A stretch of DNA of 15,228 bases from NCBI GenBank assembly GCA_001577215.1, contig LSCC01000013.1, positions 1-15,228 on the forward strand, in the 5' to 3' direction. Of this stretch, positions 1 to 7,113 are shown in pieces; the first letter of the stretch is position 1; every line of letters begins with the position of its first letter. Under the pieces are notes generated by a model. The model was not told the DNA's origin. It searched no databases and saw only the letters and a list, made by a program, of their open reading frames with translations. The DNA comes from Fidelibacterota bacterium TCS52. Lineage in GTDB: Bacteria; Fidelibacterota; Fidelibacteria; Fidelibacterales; Fidelibacteraceae. Both the position numbers and the translations under genes were made by a program.

Positions 1-554
1 TTTTTTCCTTCCCAATCAACAACACCTTTTTTTTCCAATTCACCTAAGATCGGTCCGTTTAATTTTAAGCTTTTTAGTTTCTTTTTGTCAAAATTCATTC
101 TGGGAAATTCACTGATCCGATAACCAAAAGTTTCTACACTGTGGTTCAAAGCAAAAGCTTCCACTTTATATTCATTTGTTTCATAAACAATCCCGTTTTC
201 TTCTATCGGATGAAATTCAAGATTAATTCTCAAATGTGATTGTGGACCATTTAGTAAGTTATGAATATTTTTTTCACCTGAAGCCGGATAGTATAAATGT
301 ATAGGATTGGAAACTTGAATTAGATTTAGCCGATGAATAATTCCTGGCAAACCCAAGCAGTGATCACCATGAAAATGTGAAATGAATATTCGAGAAATTT
401 TTGCCGGTGAAACTTTGGCAAATGAAAATTGTCTCTGGGTACCCTCGCCAGGATCGAATAAAAATCCCTCATTCAGCCATCTCAAATAATAGCCGTTATG
501 GTTTCGTTTCTTCCCGGGTAATTGTGATGCTGTTCCTAAAATTAATAGTCGCAT
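1..554 (-). CDS. rnz: Ribonuclease Z (tRNA 3' endonuclease), 3' part cut by window edge
   Basis: I translated this region by hand: it opens with MRLLILGTASQLPGKKRN and stays open for 184 codons to the window edge, so about 60% of a typical ~300-residue protein is visible. RNase Z is a metallo-beta-lactamase-fold endonuclease that removes the 3' trailer of precursor tRNAs. The zinc-binding signature SHFHGDHCLGLPG (HxHxDH) is present near residue 60. The acidic patch FDPGEGTQRQ lies before it and the family segment LNHSVETFGYRI after it. The start at 554 fits the family N-terminus; upstream there is only a weak GGA, 5 nt before the ATG. The next upstream gene on this strand is the secreted nuclease-like gene, about 195 nt away. 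The C-terminal half with the remaining metal ligands is outside the window. The family call is firm; whether the gene is intact is unknown. Confidence 0.93.
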   Translation of the reverse strand, partial: MRLLILGTASQLPGKKRNHNGYYLRWLNEGFLFDPGEGTQRQFSFAKVSPAKISRIFISHFHGDHCLGLPGIIHRLNLIQVSNPIHLYYPASGEKNIHNLLNGPQSHLRINLEFHPIEENGIVYETNEYKVEAFALNHSVETFGYRISEFPRMNFDKKKLKSLKLNGPILGELEKKGVVDWEGK

Positions 555-750
555 AATATTCCATTTTTTCTACACAAATTTAACAATTATATTTTTGATA
601 ACAAAACTTTAATGTTTAAATGTTTGAGAGGTGAAACCGGTTTGGTTATGTTGGGTGCTTACTTATAAAACTGTAAAAATTAGTTATCAAATGAACAACA
701 AAATTAGACATTAAATATAGGCGGCGTTAAGGTACATTTTTCATTAATTT

Positions 751-1554
751 TTATTCTCTGTTCAAAAGTTCAAGTGTTACCAAATAAGCGCAATGGTCGG
801 ATGCAATTGAATCTTGAACAACTATTGTTTCTATAACTTTCCATCTCTTTTTGGGCAAAAACATAATATAATCGATTTTCTTTTCCGGTTTGTTAGATGG
901 AAATGTCGGTTGGGGATTTTCTTTATTATAAGATGAAGTCCAAAAATTTTCAAGGATATTGATTGTTTCACTTTTTGGTGTATCGTTCATATCACCTGCT
1001 AAAATTGTTGGGTATTTATTTGATAAAAATATTTTGTTAATTTGAATGGCTTGGTTTATTCTATCTTTTCCAATTTCCAAATGATTTAAATGTGTCCCAA
1101 TAAATGAAATTGTGTCTTCGGAATTTGTAATAGTTGTGATCTCAACAGTTGTTCTTGGTTCATTTCTCTTTGAAAAAGGCAGAATGATATTTCTGGTATG
1201 TAAAAATGTAAATTTGGAGAGAATAGCATTCCCATATTCTCCGTCATCAAAATTCATCGCTTTTGCAAAAAGTGGGATCATTTTTGTTCTGTAACCAAGC
1301 TCAGTTGCCAAATCATATTTTTTTGCTCTGTTTGTTTTGAAGTCAACTTCCTGCAATGCAACAAGATCGGGATCAGCATCATTTATTACTTTAGCAATTC
1401 TATCCAAATCGAAGCTCCCATTTGTTGTTGCACCGTGAAAAATATTGAAAGACATAACCTTTATTATTTTATTATTATCATCTGTTGCATGTGATGTTCC
1501 TGTGCTGCAGAATAATATTATTACAAATATGATTATTGTTCTTTTAAATTTCAT
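751..1554 (-). CDS. Secreted endonuclease/exonuclease/phosphatase (EEP) family protein
   Basis: This 267-residue protein has a Sec signal peptide: Lys/Arg at residues 2-5, a hydrophobic core at about 6-17, and a cleavage motif SHA-TDD near residue 23. Cys16 does not sit in a lipobox, so I do not call it a lipoprotein. The rest is one EEP (DNase I-like) domain with all expected residues: Asn37 in SFNIFHG, Glu69 in ALQEVD, His155 in GTHLNH, Asp188/Asn190 in GDMND, Asp228 in KKIDYIMF, and Asp253-His254 in SDHCAY. The fold covers nucleases, sphingomyelinases and inositol phosphatases, so the substrate cannot be read from sequence; a periplasmic or secreted phosphodiesterase is the safe statement. 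No Shine-Dalgarno precedes the ATG. It is divergent from mtaB across a 97-bp AT-rich gap that must hold both promoters. No convincing terminator follows it. Confidence 0.85.
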   Translation of the reverse strand: MKFKRTIIIFVIILFCSTGTSHATDDNNKIIKVMSFNIFHGATTNGSFDLDRIAKVINDADPDLVALQEVDFKTNRAKKYDLATELGYRTKMIPLFAKAMNFDDGEYGNAILSKFTFLHTRNIILPFSKRNEPRTTVEITTITNSEDTISFIGTHLNHLEIGKDRINQAIQINKIFLSNKYPTILAGDMNDTPKSETINILENFWTSSYNKENPQPTFPSNKPEKKIDYIMFLPKKRWKVIETIVVQDSIASDHCAYLVTLELLNRE

Positions 1555-1651
1555 ATAAAAATATACGATATAAAAATAAAATTCACAAATTTTGATTTAT
1601 TAATTCATAAAATATTTTTTAAATAAAATAAAAATATTGTAAATTATCAGT

Positions 1652-2959
1652 ATGACAAAAAAACAAAAGACAGTTTCATTTTATACACTTGGTTGCAAAC
1701 TTAATCAGTCTGAAACAAGTGCAATTGAAAATAAATTTGACCAAAATGGTTTTACAATTATTCCTTTTGGCGAATCATCAGATGTTACAATTATTAATAC
1801 TTGCACAGTAACGAATCGAGCTGCTAAAAAAAGTCGCAATATTATTCGACAGGCAAAGAGAATTTCACCCAAAGGCAAAGTGGTAGCAGTTGGATGTTAT
1901 TCGCAGATAGATTGGGAAAAATTGAAAAATATTCAAGAGATCGATCTTATACTTGGCAATAAAGAGAAGTTCCAAATAATAGAAAATTTGAAAAAATTAG
2001 AGAAAGATGATAATCTAAAAATTGCAGTTAACACGATTAAAGAAGATGAATATTTTGAGAAAGAATTTACAAGTACAACCGAGAGAACCCGAGCGGTTTT
2101 AAAAGTTCAAACTGGCTGTGACAAATTTTGCAGTTATTGTATAGTTCCCTATGCACGAGGTTTACCGGCGAGTAGAAATTTTATTGACTCTGTAAAAGAG
2201 GCGAAAGATTTGGTAAAAAATGGTTTTAAGGAAATTGTTCTGACCGGAATAGATATTGGCTCGTATTCTTATAAAAGGAAAAAATTAATTGATTTGATCG
2301 GAGAGATTGAAAAAATTGATGGAATTAAAAGAATAAGGATTTCATCTATTGAATTAAATTCACTATCTGATGAATTGATCACATATATTGCAAATTCAAA
2401 AATAGTTGCACCACATTTTCATCTATCATTGCAAGCCGGTTCTGATGAAATTTTGAAAAAGATGAGAAGACGATATTCTACTGCAGTTTTTTTTAAAAAA
2501 ATCAATTTTATTAGAAAGCATATCCCGAATGTATCGCTTGGCACAGATGTAATCGTTGGATTTCCGGGCGAGAGTGAAAAGCTATTTAATGAAACATATG
2601 AATTTATCAAAAAAGTGGGATTTAATCATTTACATATTTTCAGATATTCCCGAAAGGAGGGAACTCCAGCTGCTTCAATGGCAAATCAAGTTGATGAAAA
2701 ACTGAAAAAAAAACGAAGCAGAAAACTTAGAAACCTCGAAGTAATTCTAAAAAACGAATACATTAAAAAATTTATGGGAAAAAATGTGTCGGTTCTATGG
2801 GAAAAATATGATGGTACTTATTTGTCTGGGTTGAGTGAGAATTATTTAAAGGTTAAGGTTGAGGCAGAGGAGAAAAGTAAAAAATCACTCGTAAATGAAT
2901 TTTCAAATGTTTATATTATTAATGGGAATGTTGACTATTTAGAAGGCAAAATTGGGTAA
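1652..2959 (+). CDS. mtaB: tRNA t6A37 C2-methylthiotransferase MtaB
   Basis: This 435-residue protein is a radical-SAM methylthiotransferase of the MiaB/MtaB family. MtaB converts t6A to ms2t6A at position 37 of ANN-decoding tRNAs. The N-terminal domain supplies the three cysteines of the auxiliary [4Fe-4S] cluster: Cys15 (TLGCKLNQSE), Cys51 (NTCTVT) and Cys82 (VGCYSQ). The radical-SAM motif CxxxCxxC is Cys156/160/163 in TGCDKFCSYCIVPYARG. The segment GTDVIVGFPGE follows, and a short basic C-terminal part fits a weak TRAM domain. The GCKLNQ opening and this length favour MtaB over MiaB or RimO. No Shine-Dalgarno is visible before the ATG, which alone aligns with the family start. The deoxynucleoside kinase gene starts 6 nt after the stop codon, so the two are probably co-transcribed. 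A T8A7 tract at 2487-2501 lies inside the gene but the frame is intact. Confidence 0.93.
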   Translation: MTKKQKTVSFYTLGCKLNQSETSAIENKFDQNGFTIIPFGESSDVTIINTCTVTNRAAKKSRNIIRQAKRISPKGKVVAVGCYSQIDWEKLKNIQEIDLILGNKEKFQIIENLKKLEKDDNLKIAVNTIKEDEYFEKEFTSTTERTRAVLKVQTGCDKFCSYCIVPYARGLPASRNFIDSVKEAKDLVKNGFKEIVLTGIDIGSYSYKRKKLIDLIGEIEKIDGIKRIRISSIELNSLSDELITYIANSKIVAPHFHLSLQAGSDEILKKMRRRYSTAVFFKKINFIRKHIPNVSLGTDVIVGFPGESEKLFNETYEFIKKVGFNHLHIFRYSRKEGTPAASMANQVDEKLKKKRSRKLRNLEVILKNEYIKKFMGKNVSVLWEKYDGTYLSGLSENYLKVKVEAEEKSKKSLVNEFSNVYIINGNVDYLEGKIG

Positions 2960-2965
2960 TACTTG

Positions 2966-3592
2966 ATGAAAAATTATTATATTGGTATAGCCGGGAACAT
3001 TGGAGTTGGAAAGACGACATTTACTGAAATGTTATGTAAGAAGTATAATTGGGATCCGCATTTTGAAATTGTAATTGACAATCCGTATTTAGAGGATTTT
3101 TATAAGGAAATGAGGAGATGGAGTTTTCATTTACAAATATTCTTTTTGTCAAAGAGATTTCAGGTTCAGAAGAAAATTTCTAATCTAACAAATACTATAG
3201 TACAAGACAGAACAATTTATGAAGATGCGCGAATTTTCGCTCGCAGTATTTATGAAATTGGGAATATGCCAAAGCGTGATTGGGAAAATTATAATGAATT
3301 ATTTAATGAAATGACTTCATATTTGAAGAAGCCAGATCTAATCGTTTATTTGAAAGCATCAACAGACACTTTGATCGATCATATTAAGTCCAGAGGTAGA
3401 GATTACGAAAAAAATATTGATCTCGAATATTTACATTTATTGAATATCCATTATGATAAGTGGATTTCAAATTTAGAAAAAACCGGTAAAATTAACACAC
3501 TAACAGTAAATATGAATGAAGATGATATTATAAATAATAAAGATTTTAGAGAACAATTATTTCAGAATGTATATGATAAGTTAAATAAATAA
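2966..3592 (+). CDS. Deoxynucleoside kinase (dAK/dGK/dCK family)
   Basis: This 208-residue kinase phosphorylates a deoxyribonucleoside to the 5'-monophosphate in the salvage pathway. It has the P-loop GNIGVGKTT (10-18), the substrate-binding segment DNPYLEDFYKEMRRWSF (about 39-54), the DRTIYEDA motif (81-88) holding the substrate-binding arginine, and the arginine-rich lid SRGRDYEK (142-149). The length is normal for the bacterial dCK/dGK/dAK family. The segment after the P-loop closely resembles Bacteroidota enzymes (from memory). The preferred nucleoside cannot be told from sequence alone. A TTG codon lies directly before the ATG at 2966; I prefer the ATG because it gives the family N-terminus MKNYYIGIAGNIG. 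There is no clear Shine-Dalgarno, and the gene starts 6 nt after the mtaB stop, so translation may rely on coupling. A 23-nt gap leads to ilvE. Confidence 0.92.
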   Translation: MKNYYIGIAGNIGVGKTTFTEMLCKKYNWDPHFEIVIDNPYLEDFYKEMRRWSFHLQIFFLSKRFQVQKKISNLTNTIVQDRTIYEDARIFARSIYEIGNMPKRDWENYNELFNEMTSYLKKPDLIVYLKASTDTLIDHIKSRGRDYEKNIDLEYLHLLNIHYDKWISNLEKTGKINTLTVNMNEDDIINNKDFREQLFQNVYDKLNK

Positions 3593-3600
3593 TTTTTAAA

Positions 3601-3609
3601 AAAGGAGGT
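3601..3609 (+). promoter_or_regulatory. Perfect Shine-Dalgarno for ilvE
   Basis: AAAGGAGGT lies 6 nt before the ilvE ATG. It is a full complement to the usual 16S 3' tail and fixes the ilvE start. It stands out because the two genes upstream (mtaB and the kinase) show almost no such site, which predicts stronger translation of ilvE from the shared transcript. Confidence 0.85.
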
Positions 3610-3615
3610 AGGCCG

Positions 3616-4677
3616 ATGAAAATTTCAAAAGTAAAAACAAGCGGGAAGCCAAAAATCAATTATGATAATTTGCTTTTTGGTAGATATTTTTCCGATCATA
3701 TGTTTATACAAGATTATACAAACGGTAAATGGCAAGAATCGCAGATCGTACCTTTTGAAAAATTTCCAATGAGTCCAGCAAATATCACTTTACATTATGG
3801 ACAGAGTATATTTGAGGGAATGAAAGCATTCAAAGGTGTAGATGGAAAGATTCGCATGTTCCGTCCAAAAGATAATATTGCTCGTTTAAACAGATCTGCA
3901 AAGAGAATGGCAATGGCTCAGGTAAATGAAGATGATTTTATGAACGGTTTAAAAGAATTAGTAAAAATAGATAAAGATTTGATCCCGGACAAGTGGGGCG
4001 AATCACTATATTTAAGACCTTTTTTAATAGCGATGGATGAAGCGTTAGGTTTAAAGGCATCTTCTGCTTATAGATTTATGATAATCGCTTCACCTGTTGC
4101 TTCCTATTATGCAGAAGGATTAAATCCAATAAAGATCAAAGTTGAAACGAAATTTTCTCGTGTTGTTGAAGGGGGGCTTGGTGAGGTAAAAGCAGCCGCA
4201 AATTATGCCGCAAGTGTCTATGCAACTAAGGTAGCAAAAGAAGAAGGATTTTCTCAAGTATTGTGGTTAGATGGAAAAGATCATCGTTATGTTGATGAAG
4301 TTGGTGCGATGAATATAATGTTCGTTATCGATGATGTTTTGGTAACCCCGACATTAGAACAGAAAACGATTTTGCCGGGAATAACTCGTTACAGTGCATT
4401 GACAATTGCCCGCGAATTAGGTTGGAAAGTTGAGGAAAGAAGAATAGAAATTGAAGAAATAGCCCAAGCATCTGAAAATGGCAAATTACAAGAAGCATTT
4501 GGAATTGGAACTGCTGCAATTATTTCACCGGTTGGAGAAATGTTTTATAAAGGCAAATCAATCATTGTAAATGACAGAAAGATCGGCGAAAAATCACAAA
4601 AGCTATATGACACTATAACCGGTATTCAATATGGAAAAATTAAAGATAAGCATGATTGGATTGTAGTTGTAGAATAG
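3616..4677 (+). CDS. ilvE: Branched-chain amino acid aminotransferase
   Basis: This 353-residue protein is a class IV PLP-dependent aminotransferase. It interconverts Leu, Ile and Val with their 2-oxo acids using glutamate/2-oxoglutarate. The segments match the larger BCAT type: LHYGQSIFEGMKAF (59-72), FRPKDNIARLNRSAKRM (82-98), and the PLP lysine Lys192 in GEVKAAANYAAS. Glu228 in YVDEVGAMN should contact the PLP ring nitrogen. The phosphate-binding region TILPGITRYS (251-260) and FGIGTAAIISPV (295-306) follow. Length and motifs agree with a complete ~350-residue BCAT rather than the ~300-residue IlvE or D-amino-acid transaminase types. The start follows a perfect Shine-Dalgarno. It is third in the mtaB-kinase-ilvE run. 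No strong terminator follows, only a weak A/T hairpin near 4681-4698. No other branched-chain synthesis genes are nearby. Confidence 0.94.
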   Translation: MKISKVKTSGKPKINYDNLLFGRYFSDHMFIQDYTNGKWQESQIVPFEKFPMSPANITLHYGQSIFEGMKAFKGVDGKIRMFRPKDNIARLNRSAKRMAMAQVNEDDFMNGLKELVKIDKDLIPDKWGESLYLRPFLIAMDEALGLKASSAYRFMIIASPVASYYAEGLNPIKIKVETKFSRVVEGGLGEVKAAANYAASVYATKVAKEEGFSQVLWLDGKDHRYVDEVGAMNIMFVIDDVLVTPTLEQKTILPGITRYSALTIARELGWKVEERRIEIEEIAQASENGKLQEAFGIGTAAIISPVGEMFYKGKSIIVNDRKIGEKSQKLYDTITGIQYGKIKDKHDWIVVVE

Positions 4678-4777
4678 TTGGAATATTGAAGTATTTTTTA
4701 TTAGGGGACAGGATAAGTAAAAACTTTAAAATTTTGGATTGTAGAATTTGTCTGTATTGTAGAAAAATGGTAAATTA

Positions 4778-4806
4778 TTCAAAAATTTCAATTATTCATT
4801 TATAAT
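4778..4806 (+). promoter_or_regulatory. Candidate sigma70-type promoter for the small membrane protein
   Basis: A TTCAAA hexamer (4778-4783) is separated by 17 bp from a perfect TATAAT (4801-4806). It would place the transcript start near 4813, about 23 nt before the ATG and just ahead of the ribosome site AGGAG at 4826-4830. In sequence this AT-rich a chance match is possible, but position and spacing fit well. Confidence 0.45.
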
Positions 4807-4835
4807 TTAAAGCCAAAAATAACATAGGAGTATTT

Positions 4836-5129
4836 ATGGAATCAATAATTAATACATTATCATCAAATCCGGTTTTTTTAATTATTTTAGTTATTCTTGT
4901 GATTGTGATAATTTTTTCAATTGTAAAAAGATTATTTAAACTTTTAATCCCATTAATAATATTGATCGGTGTATATGCCGGTTATCTATATGTTACGGGA
5001 CAAAAAATTCCCACAACGAAAGAAGATATTATTAAGCATGGAAAAGAAAAAATTAAAGTGATCAAAGATGAAGGAGAGAAAATATTAAAAGATAAGGTTA
5101 AAAAGGAAATTGACAAAAAATTAAAGTGA
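4836..5129 (+). CDS. Small membrane protein with Lys/Glu-rich cytoplasmic-type tail
   Basis: I do not recognise a family for this 97-residue protein. It has two hydrophobic helices, residues about 12-30 and 34-53, joined by the basic turn KRLFK. A charged tail follows (about 57-97), rich in Lys, Glu, Asp and Ile, with a spacing that suggests a long amphipathic helix or coiled coil. The positive-inside rule puts the KR turn in the cytoplasm; the topology of the tail is therefore uncertain. The gene has a good ribosome site (TAGGAG, 5 nt before the ATG), a candidate promoter of its own, and ends with TGA followed in frame by two TAA codons. An intrinsic terminator follows 26 nt later. These signals make it a real, probably separately expressed gene. 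It does not obviously belong to the ilvE operon. Confidence 0.75.
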   Translation: MESIINTLSSNPVFLIILVILVIVIIFSIVKRLFKLLIPLIILIGVYAGYLYVTGQKIPTTKEDIIKHGKEKIKVIKDEGEKILKDKVKKEIDKKLK

Positions 5130-5155
5130 TAATAAAATATAAATAAATTGAGAAT

Positions 5156-5189
5156 AAAAAAACAGTGAATAAATTTTCACTGTTTTTTT
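5156..5189. terminator. Bidirectional intrinsic terminator between convergent genes
   Basis: AACAGTGAA (5161-5169) pairs with TTCACTGTT (5176-5184) around a 6-nt loop. The stem is extended by A5 on the left and T5 on the right, so both strands have a U-tract after the hairpin. It lies between the small membrane protein (plus strand) and ppiD (minus strand) and can end both transcripts. Confidence 0.88.
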
Positions 5190-5219
5190 TATTATATACG
5201 GAATATGTTTTTTTATAAA

Positions 5220-7025
5220 TTAAAAATAATCAGAACGATAATCATTTATTTTTGCCTCTTCTTTTAGATGCTTCTGCCATTTTTCTATCTCTTTTGATTG
5301 TTTTTGTCGTAATAGCTGTTTAATTTGAGATTCTTTTGTTGTTTCAAATTCCTTTTTATTGATATCAGAATTTGTTTTCTTTATTATGCAATATCCGTTA
5401 TATATTTCGATCGGTGGAGATATTTGTCCAATTTCCATAGATTTTATTACCTGAGCAAAAATATTATTATTCATAAATTGAACAGGTGGATTGTCAAGAG
5501 AGAAATCGGTGTTTTCGTAATATTTTACATTGTTATTTTTTTCACCAATCAAATTAAAATTGCTATCATTATTAATAATTTCTTGATAAATTTTTCTTGC
5601 TAATTTTGAAGCCAATTCTTTTTTTTCTGTTTTTTTAAGTTCTGCAACAATTGATTTTTTAACTTTATCTATTGATTTATGTCTTTCTGGAGTTTCTTCC
5701 AAAATTTGAGCAACAATAATTTTATCTTTTAATTGAATTGGATCAGACGCCGTACCGATTTTATTTTTAAATGCCCATTGCGATAAATATGGGAAGTAAC
5801 CTACTTTTTTAAAGAAAAACGAAGTTTTAGTGAAACCACCGATTGTAGTATCTGCATTATATGAATGTTCTATTAATGCTTTTGGGAACCCCAAATCTTT
5901 TGCATCATAGCTGAAAATACGAGCTTTGCTTAGCATATTATCGATTGTATTTGGGCCGGATGTTATTTTTAATAAAATATGTGATGTTTTGAATTTTGTT
6001 GTTCCATTCTCTATTTTTTTATCGGTAACTAAAATCAAATGATAACCAAAACGGGTTTTGACCGGCCCAACAATTTTGTTTAATGGAGCGTTAAAAGCGG
6101 CTCTTTCAAAATCCGGTACCATTTGCCCTCTCTCAATATATCCTAGATCACCACCCTGGTTAGCAGAAGGACCTTGTGAAAAAATCCTTGCCAAATCTTT
6201 AAATTTTTCACCTTCACTATATCTTAATTTAATATTTTCAATATCATTCATCACTAAAGTAGTGTCTTCTTTTGAAGGTTTAACAGTCCATACTTTATAT
6301 TGAATTACTCTTTTTTCCGGTATTAAATATTTTTCTTTTTTGTTTTCTTCATAATATTTGTTAATGTTTTTTTCACTAATTGTGATAGAGTTATTATCAA
6401 ATTTATCTATTGGTATTAACAAAGAATTAATATTATATTTGGTGTTTTTATGTGAATATTTCTCAAATGCATCAGTTTCATTGACAAAAATAGTTGATGT
6501 AATGAAATTGTTTAATTTGATAAATGGAATTGTAGATCTGGCATAATTTTCCACCGGTACCCATTCATCAGCTTGTGGATTATGAAGTGCTTGTAGATAT
6601 TTTTTTATGTCAAATTTACCATCTGTCTGAAACGCCTCATGGCCACGTAAAAATTCCGGTGGATTGTTTTCCAAATAGAAATATATTTCATCGCCATTAG
6701 CGTTTAATTCTCGTTTTTCTATTTCATTCTGCCAAAGAACTTCACTTACAATTGATTTCCAAACTCCATCTTTTATTTGTTCTTGTTCTTGTAAAGATAA
6801 TTCTTGCCCCTTTTGCTCACGATACTTTTTTTTCTGTTCATTTAAGGCATTATAAAATTGTTTAACGGTAATTTCTTGGTTATTTATTTTACCAATGATG
6901 TTTTTTCCTTTTTTACCTTTAAAACCGCCCATACCCCAACTGAATATGATCGTCATTATAAATGCTGCGATAACTACTAAAAGTACCACTTGCATATTAT
7001 TTCTCATTCTGTTCATTACACCCAT
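5220..7025 (-). CDS. ppiD: PpiD/SurA-type peptidyl-prolyl isomerase, membrane-anchored
   Basis: Numbered from ATG 7025 (601 residues). An N-terminal anchor helix (about 12-31) precedes a SurA-like chaperone region (about 42-235). A well-kept parvulin domain (about 240-338) carries GGDLGYIERGQMVPDFERAAF and GPVKTRFGYHLILV. A second parvulin-like segment begins at FKTSHILLKI (about 345) but is degenerate afterwards. The C-terminus is helical and charged. The protein should assist folding of outer-membrane or secreted proteins from the outer face of the inner membrane. An in-frame ATG lies 7 codons upstream (7046), but AAGGAG sits inside those codons, exactly 6 nt before ATG 7025, so I chose 7025. 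It is the last gene of the long minus-strand run, 88 nt after corC, and ends at a strong terminator. PpiD is the nearest well-known name; orthology to the E. coli gene is not certain. Confidence 0.87.
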   Translation of the reverse strand: MGVMNRMRNNMQVVLLVVIAAFIMTIIFSWGMGGFKGKKGKNIIGKINNQEITVKQFYNALNEQKKKYREQKGQELSLQEQEQIKDGVWKSIVSEVLWQNEIEKRELNANGDEIYFYLENNPPEFLRGHEAFQTDGKFDIKKYLQALHNPQADEWVPVENYARSTIPFIKLNNFITSTIFVNETDAFEKYSHKNTKYNINSLLIPIDKFDNNSITISEKNINKYYEENKKEKYLIPEKRVIQYKVWTVKPSKEDTTLVMNDIENIKLRYSEGEKFKDLARIFSQGPSANQGGDLGYIERGQMVPDFERAAFNAPLNKIVGPVKTRFGYHLILVTDKKIENGTTKFKTSHILLKITSGPNTIDNMLSKARIFSYDAKDLGFPKALIEHSYNADTTIGGFTKTSFFFKKVGYFPYLSQWAFKNKIGTASDPIQLKDKIIVAQILEETPERHKSIDKVKKSIVAELKKTEKKELASKLARKIYQEIINNDSNFNLIGEKNNNVKYYENTDFSLDNPPVQFMNNNIFAQVIKSMEIGQISPPIEIYNGYCIIKKTNSDINKKEFETTKESQIKQLLRQKQSKEIEKWQKHLKEEAKINDYRSDYF

Positions 7026-7031
7026 TAGGAT

Positions 7032-7037
7032 CTCCTT
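7032..7037 (-). promoter_or_regulatory. Shine-Dalgarno that decides the ppiD start
   Basis: On the minus strand AAGGAG lies 6 nt before ATG 7025 and inside the coding sequence implied by the longer start at 7046. It supports the shorter protein. Confidence 0.8.
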
Positions 7038-7049
7038 TTTTTTCATCGT

Positions 7050-7078
7050 AATATAAGAAATTGTTAATGAATATACAA
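7050..7078 (-). promoter_or_regulatory. Weak candidate promoter for ppiD
   Basis: On the minus strand TTGTAT (7073-7078) and TATATT (7050-7055) are 17 bp apart within the corC-ppiD gap. The -35 box matches only 3 of 6 consensus bases. ppiD is the gene with the largest coding gap in the run, so its own promoter is plausible, but the AT-rich background makes chance matches easy. Confidence 0.3.
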
Positions 7079-7113
7079 TTAAATATATCTGTCGTTAAAT
7101 TTTATTTAAAATA

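Noticed and set aside
578..732. Integron attC-like cores (ATTTAAC at 578-584, GTTGGGT at 650-656, GTTAAGG at 726-732) next to the secreted gene
   Set aside because: The inner and outer boxes do not pair with each other, no integrase is present, and such 7-mers arise easily by chance.
1112..1294. Plus-strand open frame inside the EEP gene
   Set aside because: It is antisense to a complete catalytic domain and has no ribosome site or family motif. Similar antisense frames over ppiD, pgpH, recJ, mtaB and ilvE were rejected for the same reason.
4656..4744. Direct repeat TTGGATTGTAG at 4656-4666 and 4734-4744 around the ilvE 3' end
   Set aside because: Only 11 bp, low complexity, and the flanking sequence does not align well; probably chance.
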